A stretch of DNA of 59,652 nucleotides from Nocardia carnea NBRC 14403 (GTDB lineage Bacteria; Actinomycetota; Actinomycetes; Mycobacteriales; Mycobacteriaceae), in assembly GCF_000308515.1 (NCBI RefSeq), contig NZ_BAFV01000063.1, positions 1-59,652 on the forward strand, given 5' to 3'. The notes beneath the pieces are model-generated. The model did no database searches. It worked only from the letters and a program-made list of their open reading frames with translations, and was not told where the DNA came from. The stretch's first letter is position 1. Each line of letters begins with the position of its first letter. This document shows positions 53,588 to 59,652 of this stretch, piece by piece. A program made the position numbers and the translations under genes.

Positions 53588-55699
53588 ATGGATGCCGAAA
53601 ATGCCAGCCTCGGAGACGAACGCCGCGCCCGCCCGGAGGAGTACGGGCGCGGGCAGAACAACTCCGAGTCGAGGGGCTTCGCCGGCTTCGGATCCAACGG
53701 ATTCGATTCGGCGGAGGGGTCGAACGGCGCCACGAACCGGCCCGAGTCCGTTCCGGACCGCGGTTACACGTGGACCCCCGCACCACTGTCCACCCCACAC
53801 CAGAACCCGCAGAACACCGGTGGTTCAGCGGCTCTCGACCCGTTCGCTGCCTGGAACACCTCGGGTGTCATCGGCGACGCGCCGGGGGTCCAGATGATGA
53901 GCCAAGCGGAGCCCGAGCCGAATTCCCGTTTCACCACACCACCGGCCGACGGCCCCCCGTATATACCGGACGACACTCCCGAAACCACGGCCTTGCCCAC
54001 CCGCTCCGCGGCGACCGGCGGATCGCATCAGGCCCCCGGCCAGGCCGATTCCGCGGCGCTGCCACGTATTTCCCAGCCCGGCGGTCCATCGCCCGCGCTG
54101 TCGTCACAGCGGATACCGATGCCGGCGCCGTACCAACCGGATGCGCAGCACCCCGACGAGCTGACCGTACCGTCCGGCGGCCCGGCCCAGTTGTCCGGCG
54201 CGACAACCACTCAACTGCCCACCGCGGAGCAGAACGAGGAGAGCGGCTCCGGAAAGCCGTTGCCGACGCGGGGAGATCCCGCGTCCTATCGCCCGGCACC
54301 CACCGAAACCGATTCCTTCGGTGGTTCGTCCGCCGATACGGGTTCCCTGCCCAGCTGGCTCAGCTCCATCGGCGACGAACCGGTACCGCAGGCCCTCGAA
54401 AGCGGCGGCAGGCGCCGTAAATCGGCGCTGACCGAACCGGCCGAATCCGACGCCGAACAGTTCAATCCGTTCGAAGACCAGCACCGCCCCGGAGAATCCG
54501 GCGCCCGTTCCGGCGACCCCTATGAGCTGCATGCCACCGCAGCCGATTCGGTCGAAGGTTCCGCACCGGCCTTGTCCGCTCTCCCCACCCGTTCGCCGCA
54601 CGGGCAGACCCCCACGCCGGCGTCCGCCACGGAGGAAGACTCCGCCCTGCCTGCCCTGCCTGCCCGCCGCCTGCCTCGGTCCGCTGCCCGCCACACCCCT
54701 GCGGGAATCGAGGACGCGCCCACTCCCGGCAACGGCGAAGCACCCGCGCTGGACACCGCGGCCGCGGACCCGCAGCGGACGTCTCCGCAGCTCGATACCC
54801 CGGAATCGGGCGCGGCCGCCGAACCTGCCGCCCCGCGCCGGATGCCACGGTCCGCGTCGCGGTACAAACCGGCGAGCGAAGGCTCCGCGGGCCGGGAACC
54901 GGATTCCGCTGTATTCCGCGCCACGGAGCCGGTAGGCGATGCCGATTCCGGCGACCAGGGCAGCGATTCCCCGCCGGAAGCCGACGCACCCCCGCGACTC
55001 GCGCCACCGTCGGACAGCACTCCCATACTCGATCGTCTGCTCGATCCCGAGCCGGCACACAGCACCGAACCCGACGACGACGCCGCCCCCGTCTCCGAAA
55101 TCCTCTCCCGAATCCTGGACTCCGAACAGGACGCACCCGGTTCCCGCCATTCCGAGCCGACCCCCCAACCCGAACCCGTTACCGCCGAGGCAGCGGCAGA
55201 CCCGCTGCCCACTCCACGCCGCGGCACTTCCTCACCATTGACTCTGGTGCCCGACGAATCCCGTACCGCACCGGAAGCGCTGACCGGCGGCGACGAGTCG
55301 CGCCCACCACTGGAAACGCGCCGCTCCCGGCGCGCTCGGGAAGCCGCGGAAGCCGCACCGGCCGACCGGCCGGAGCCGATCGAGGCCGAACCCGGCACCC
55401 CAGGTCTCGCCGAACCGGAGCTCGGTCCGGTACCGGCCGAGCCCGCGTCCCGGCACAGCCGCAGCGAGGAAGGCGCGGATATCGATATCCACCTCATCAT
55501 GCGTTTGCTCACCGCCAGTGATGATCTCGAGGTACTCGCCGGACAGGCCGAAGCCGGCGAGGTTTCGGCGGACGAGGTCGCCCGCGCCGCACGGGAGGCC
55601 CGCGCCGCGGTCCTGTCGGCGGTAACCGCCTGGTACGGCGGGCCCGCTCAGATGGTGAAGTTCGCCAACGCGCTCCTGCAGGCCGCCCGCGAATCCTGA
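53588..55699 (+). CDS. Large disordered Pro/acidic-rich protein with conserved-looking C-terminus
   Basis: 703 residues, no known domain recognised. About 620 residues are low-complexity (Ser, Pro, Ala, Asp, Glu), with recurring short motifs such as PARRLPRSAARHTPAG and PRRMPRSASRYKPAS. The last 75 residues (SEEGADIDIHLIMRLLTASDD ... MVKFANALLQAARES) are ordered and helical, and may be the functional part. No signal peptide. ATG at 53588; a GTG six codons earlier is equally possible. The codon usage is typical of the host. Nothing nearby hints at function. Confidence 0.7.
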   Translation: MDAENASLGDERRARPEEYGRGQNNSESRGFAGFGSNGFDSAEGSNGATNRPESVPDRGYTWTPAPLSTPHQNPQNTGGSAALDPFAAWNTSGVIGDAPGVQMMSQAEPEPNSRFTTPPADGPPYIPDDTPETTALPTRSAATGGSHQAPGQADSAALPRISQPGGPSPALSSQRIPMPAPYQPDAQHPDELTVPSGGPAQLSGATTTQLPTAEQNEESGSGKPLPTRGDPASYRPAPTETDSFGGSSADTGSLPSWLSSIGDEPVPQALESGGRRRKSALTEPAESDAEQFNPFEDQHRPGESGARSGDPYELHATAADSVEGSAPALSALPTRSPHGQTPTPASATEEDSALPALPARRLPRSAARHTPAGIEDAPTPGNGEAPALDTAAADPQRTSPQLDTPESGAAAEPAAPRRMPRSASRYKPASEGSAGREPDSAVFRATEPVGDADSGDQGSDSPPEADAPPRLAPPSDSTPILDRLLDPEPAHSTEPDDDAAPVSEILSRILDSEQDAPGSRHSEPTPQPEPVTAEAAADPLPTPRRGTSSPLTLVPDESRTAPEALTGGDESRPPLETRRSRRAREAAEAAPADRPEPIEAEPGTPGLAEPELGPVPAEPASRHSRSEEGADIDIHLIMRLLTASDDLEVLAGQAEAGEVSADEVARAAREARAAVLSAVTAWYGGPAQMVKFANALLQAARES

Positions 55700-55907
55700 A
55701 CCGGCGCCACACCGGGCTATCGGTGCCGGCCGAACACGCCGGTCGGCGGATTCGAGAACTCCGGCGGGCCGGGCGATGGTCCCGACAGCCGGGTGCACTT
55801 CGGCGAACCCTGCGCATCCGGCGGCCACCGTGGAGCTCGAGGTCACCCGGCCGATATCGGCCTGACCGACGGGCGCCCGCCACGGAGCGCAACCGCAGGG
55901 CTGGAGT

Positions 55908-56950
55908 TCACGGACGTGTCCCTGCCGTCGGCAAGCCCGTGCCTGCGGCCGCCCGGAATCGGTGCGCAAGCCGGTGACAGGCTGCCACCAGTTCGGCGGG
56001 TTGAACATCAGTGAGGTCGGTGTCGAAGGTGGCCAGCAGTCCTGCGATACCGGCCCACGACCAAGCGCCGACGGTGAGGCGGCAGTGGCCGGAATCGAGG
56101 TGTTCGACAACCGATCCGCCGGGTGCCCAGCGCGCGACCGTCTCCGCCGGAAGATCGAGCCGGGCGCTTCCGGTGCACTCCCACGCGGCTGGTGTGTCGC
56201 CGCGGTCGTAGGTGGTCATGACCAGGTGGGCGACATCGCCTCCGGGTAGTTCTCGCGGAGTGAACCGAATTCCCGTGGGAGCGTGCAGGTGAAGACGGTC
56301 GAGGCGATGCACGCGCCAGGCATCGTCGGCGTGATCGAACCCGACCAGGTACCAGCGGCCTGCCCAGACCACCAGATGATGGGGTTCGATGCGCCGGGCC
56401 GGACTGAACCCGGCCGTACCGGGAACCGGGCGGGTACCGCCGGGGCCGAGAGTTTCGGCGATCAGCACCTCGTGCCGATGGACCGCACCACCCGCGACCT
56501 GTAGCGCCACCGCCTGGATGGGCGGCGCCGGGAACTCCCAGTAGTTCTGCAACCTGGTGAGCCGTAGCGCTTCCACCGCCTGGCGCAGCCTGGTGGGCAT
56601 GATCTGTTCGAGGGCCTCCAGGGCCCGTGTGGCGTCCTCGGCGAGCCCCGACACGGTGTGCGGCGCCGTTTGCAGGGCCACCGCAACGGCCAGGGCCTGA
56701 TCGCTGTCGAACAGCAGTGGTGGCAGCGTATGCCCGGCCCCGAGCCGGTACCCCCGGCCGGGCCGCGCAGCGAGGCCACCGGATAGCCGAGCCGGCGCAG
56801 CGTGTCGATATCCCGCCGCACCGTCCGCTCACTGACCTCCAGCCGGGCGGCGAGCTCACCGCGCGACCAGCTCCGACGGGCGGTGAGCAGCGACAGCAGG
56901 CGTAGTGCACGCCGGGAAGTTTCGGCCACCGGCACCAAAGTAGTGGACAT
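55908..56950 (-). pseudogene. YafY/WYL-domain transcriptional regulator, frameshifted
   Basis: The first part (56950 to about 56757) encodes an HTH_11 domain (ALRLLSLLTARRSWSRGELAARLEVSERTVRRDIDTLRRLGYPVASLRGPAGG). The coding frame then shifts. Shifting one base restores GYRLGAGHTLPPLLFDSDQALAVAVALQTAPHTVSGLAEDATRALEAL and the WYL region down to 55908. The break falls at a run of five C bases (56751-56755; G on the gene strand), where six would keep the frame. It is either a genuine inactivation or a sequencing error. Divergent from the FAD monooxygenase, its likely target. Confidence 0.85.
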
Positions 56951-57018
56951 TCGGCGGCCACTACCGATGGCACTGTCGGTGCCCGGAAGTAATCCACCAC
57001 GAATCCGGGAGACCGATA

Positions 57019-58272
57019 GTGCGCATCATCATCGCCGGGGGCGGAATCGGCGGCCTGGCATTGGCCGCCGGGCTGCGCCGGCACGAATTCGAGGTCTCGG
57101 TTTACGATCGCGATCTCGATATCACGCAGACCGGGGGCTACCACATCACCCTCGACGGCCGGGCACAGGCGGCACTTCAGGAGCTTGTCGCGCCGGAAAT
57201 CTTCGAACGGCTGCTGGGCTCGTCCTCGGCGTTGCGCTTGCGAACCCGCGATGCCTTCTGGGACCGGCACGGCCGGCTGCTGGGGCACGGTCCGCGGCTC
57301 GACGACAACCCGGGCGTCGATATCGACCGCATTACCCTGCGAACGATCCTGGCCGACGCGGTCGGCGCCGACCTGCACCTGGGTTCGCCGGTCACCGATA
57401 TCGCCCGCACGGCCACCGGCGCACCGCAAGCGGTACTCGCCGACGGATCCACGGTGCCGGGCGATCTGCTGGTGGGCGCAGACGGCGCCCACTCGCTGGT
57501 CGCGCGCCGATTGGCGGGCGGTCCGACCAACGAACCGACCGGAATCATCGGCTTCTCCGGCCGCACCACCGCCAGCGATCTCGGTGCCACCGAGCAGCAG
57601 CGGCTCGGGGCACGCTCGAGCATGGTGCTCGGACCGCACGCCACGGCGCTGTACATCGGTTTCCTCGACCCGGTCGGCCATGCCGTCCTGGATACGCCCC
57701 GTCCCAGCGAGGCGATCACAACCGGCCCCACCTACATCTGGGGCGCCATGTTCGCCGAATCCGCGACCGATTCGCTGCGCGCGCTACAGGGCGCCGAGCT
57801 GCGGTCGGCGCTGCTCACCGCGTTCGATCGCGAAGGCTGGCGCCGATCCGCACTCGAGGTCGTCGAACGCGCCGAACCCGGCAGTATCGCGGCGTTCCGC
57901 TTCAATGCCGCCTCGACCCGGGCTCGGGACCTCGCCCCTTGGCCGGCCGGCTCGGTCACCGCGCTCGGCGACGCGGTCCATGCCACCCCGCCCACCGCGG
58001 GTATGGGCGCCGGGGCTGCCATCCAGGACGCCGCGAGCCTGGTCACCGCCCTGCGCGCGGTCTCGGCAGGCATGGTGACCCTGCCTGTAGCGGTGAGCCG
58101 GTTCGAGGCGGATATGCGGGTGCGCGGCAGCGAAGTACTGCTCGCGGCCATGCGCACCGTGCGGTTGATACGTGCCACCGGTTCGCCGCTCGGCGCAGGC
58201 GCCACCACCGCCACCGCCTCGGTTCTGGCCACCGCCCGACTACTCGGGCGCAAGCGCTTCACCTCTCCATGA
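57019..58272 (+). CDS. FAD-dependent monooxygenase (PHBH/TetX-like)
   Basis: 417-residue flavoprotein: N-terminal RIIIAGGGIGGLALAAGLRRHEFEVSVYDRD, GADGAHSLVARRLAGG (second FAD motif) and GDAVHATPPTAGMGAGAAIQDAASL (third motif, FAD phosphate contact). Class A hydroxylase family; substrate unknown, with resistance to a small molecule or catabolism both possible. GTG at 57019. Divergent from the broken YafY-type regulator (68 bp gap). Confidence 0.9.
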   Translation: MRIIIAGGGIGGLALAAGLRRHEFEVSVYDRDLDITQTGGYHITLDGRAQAALQELVAPEIFERLLGSSSALRLRTRDAFWDRHGRLLGHGPRLDDNPGVDIDRITLRTILADAVGADLHLGSPVTDIARTATGAPQAVLADGSTVPGDLLVGADGAHSLVARRLAGGPTNEPTGIIGFSGRTTASDLGATEQQRLGARSSMVLGPHATALYIGFLDPVGHAVLDTPRPSEAITTGPTYIWGAMFAESATDSLRALQGAELRSALLTAFDREGWRRSALEVVERAEPGSIAAFRFNAASTRARDLAPWPAGSVTALGDAVHATPPTAGMGAGAAIQDAASLVTALRAVSAGMVTLPVAVSRFEADMRVRGSEVLLAAMRTVRLIRATGSPLGAGATTATASVLATARLLGRKRFTSP

Positions 58273-58503
58273 GCAGAACCGACCAGCGCGGGTTCTGGAG
58301 CCGCCGATCAGAGGCGACGCCGAAAAGCTATCAGCAGCAATACTCCAGGGAGCAGGCGCCACTACAGAGCGGAGTTCGGCTGCCCCACAGGGGCTTTCCG
58401 GCTCACGGAGACAGTCGTAACCAAGGTGGGCGTTGGCTGGATGATCTACGCTGGACCCCATGCTCAGAAATAATGCGAGCGAATTCTCCCGGCGTTCGCG
58501 GCA

Positions 58504-59499
58504 GTGACTGCCACGGCACAGGAAGTTATGAAGAGGCTGGCCAAGGCGATCAACACAAAGATCGACCGGGCAGCTTTTGATTGTGCACGTCCCTTGAACG
58601 ATGTGGCCGACGGCCTCGGCGAGGCCTTACGAGCGGCAGGGAAGGCCGACCGTGACGGGTCTGGTCCGATAATTGCCGAGATCCGTGGCGCAGACGAATA
58701 CGGAGAACCTGCGGTATTCTCGCCCGACAGTGTATTATTCGACGTCCTGAGGGACCGACACGGCCCACGCGGAATCGGTTTCCCGACCAAGAGCCAGGAC
58801 AAATCCGAGTATGTCGCATGGACACGCCTTGCCGGAGAAAAAATCGATAGAGAGTTCAACCACTTCTGGCCGGCTTCGAGGGTGGACACAAGGGAATTGG
58901 GTTTGACGAGAGACCCCTTCCCTCAACCCCTTCCCAATACAGGGAACCAAGAGACCAGCCGCGGCATTCTCGTAATTTCACACGCCAATCCAGATGGATT
59001 CGCCGTCAAAGTAAGAACAGAGGGACCACCGAACCTGAAATCCGTATCCGCCCCCCTGGGTACATTTTCCGTACTCACCGGAAATAGAATGCCGGGATTT
59101 ATGGCACACACTGGGACTCCCCGACTCATATATCCCAGTCGGAATATATTCCTGGGCGGAGCGGAGTACGGACGATTACTTGCGGCAAAAAAGCCCGAGC
59201 TGGATGCTGCCGCCGAGACGCCCGACAGTCCGATACGAATGCTTTCCTGTAGCGCGGGGTCACATGAAGGCGATGCCGCCGAGAGTGCAGCAGCCTCTTT
59301 GCGGGCCAATGGGGTGGATCGGGAGGTTCAGGCCGCAACAGATTCCGTATTCTTGGCTACAGAGTACAGAAGAACCTCGTTCGGGCATGAAGCCGATTAT
59401 GGATCCTCAGTGATCGGTATCGCCGGACGCGGAGACTCGGATGGCAATGTACTGACCGGGTGGCGAACTTTCCCGGAATCACCCCCCGGGGCCGGCTGA
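58504..59499 (+). CDS. Candidate His/Cys-dyad effector-like protein
   Basis: 331 residues, not confidently recognised. The C-terminal half has GILVISHANPDGF (His160) and, about 90 residues later, SPIRMLSCSAGSHEGDAAESAAASL (Cys249), ending GWRTFPE. A hydrophobic strand leading to His-Ala/Gly and another leading to Cys resembles clan CD (caspase/CHAT/CPD) peptidase or polymorphic-toxin domains. The N-terminal 150 residues resemble nothing I know. Coding sequence is less GC-biased than flanking genes, suggesting transfer. GTG at 58504 has a poor RBS; an internal ATG at 58528 follows AGGAAG. Downstream genes are cut by the edge. Confidence 0.7.
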   Translation: MTATAQEVMKRLAKAINTKIDRAAFDCARPLNDVADGLGEALRAAGKADRDGSGPIIAEIRGADEYGEPAVFSPDSVLFDVLRDRHGPRGIGFPTKSQDKSEYVAWTRLAGEKIDREFNHFWPASRVDTRELGLTRDPFPQPLPNTGNQETSRGILVISHANPDGFAVKVRTEGPPNLKSVSAPLGTFSVLTGNRMPGFMAHTGTPRLIYPSRNIFLGGAEYGRLLAAKKPELDAAAETPDSPIRMLSCSAGSHEGDAAESAAASLRANGVDREVQAATDSVFLATEYRRTSFGHEADYGSSVIGIAGRGDSDGNVLTGWRTFPESPPGAG

Positions 59500-59532
59500 T
59501 GATGCTTATTACTCAGTGCCTACGTCAGGCGT

Positions 59533-59652
59533 ATGGGGTTAAAAAATGTGCATCGAGAGATGCTTGCCATCTGCCGCCGCTGGTTCGCTGCATACACCCC
59601 GATCGTTTTCGGCTGGGTTTTGCCGCCCACCAACTCGGCGCGGCAGTTGCCG
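59533..59652 (+). CDS. Partial ORF at the right edge, possible partner of the effector gene
   Basis: Open to the end of the window: starts MGLKNVHREMLAICRRWFAA and stays open for 40 codons with G/C in most third positions after the first ten codons. Another frame from 59499 (TGATG overlap with the effector stop) also stays open but with poor GC3. If real, an immunity protein is one possibility. Too short to judge. Confidence 0.3.
   Translation, partial: MGLKNVHREMLAICRRWFAAYTPIVFGWVLPPTNSARQLP

Overview
The window is very GC-rich with strongly GC-biased third codon positions. It carries a complete mce operon, a mycofactocin locus, an AccA1/AccD1-type leucine-catabolism operon, a 3-ketosteroid hydroxylase reductase and KstR-type operators. 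This combination points to a mycolic-acid actinobacterium (Mycobacteriales), most likely Nocardia or a close relative. No rRNA, tRNA, CRISPR array or insertion sequence was seen.

Layout. (1) 1-8300, minus: the N-terminal part of a giant nonribosomal peptide synthetase (C-A-T-C-A-T-C-A, cut by the left edge). (2) 8672-12928: single metabolic genes: cobM, a PPOX/F420-type oxidoreductase, a DoxX-like membrane protein, an MHS-type MFS permease and an NTF2-like protein. (3) 13013-16176: an accessory island with an AAA ATPase/PD-(D/E)XK protein, an unknown 141-residue protein and an Rpn-family nuclease. Two copies of a triple 15-bp-period repeat mark this island. (4) 16616-25762: a TetR repressor divergent from accD-accA-acd-maoC-citE-acs. 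This operon carries branched-chain acyl-CoA (probably leucine) to acetoacetyl-CoA and is tightly translationally coupled. (5) 25885-28386: a zinc alcohol dehydrogenase and a tandem-domain TetR (Mce3R-like). (6) 28407-38493, minus: ten contiguous genes forming a complete mce lipid importer: two small membrane proteins, yrbE4A/B, mceA-F and mam. Divergent from it is an MpaB-family oxygenase. (7) 39906-43020: a sugar-type ABC importer without its ATPase. (8) 43616-48355, minus: mycofactocin genes mftA, a fused mftB-mftC, mftF and mftG, without mftD or mftE. (9) 48632-53183: TetR, a KshB-type reductase, an Asp/Glu racemase, a ferredoxin reductase and an SPW protein. (10) 53588-59652: a disordered Pro/acidic protein, a frameshifted YafY/WYL regulator divergent from an FAD monooxygenase, and a lower-GC right end with a candidate His/Cys effector.

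A common theme is lipid and sterol use. Sequences matching the KstR consensus TnnAACnnGTTnnA lie before the KshB-type reductase and before the ferredoxin reductase. A one-mismatch copy overlaps a promoter between the mce operon and mpaB. This suggests that import (mce), steroid oxidation (KshB) and electron supply form one KstR-type regulon next to the mycofactocin redox cofactor genes. The strongest oddities are the mftB-mftC fusion with missing mftDE, the duplicated iteron/RBS segment whose second copy has lost its start codon, two mini-ORFs that bridge genes in the leucine operon, and the His/Cys-dyad protein at the right end.
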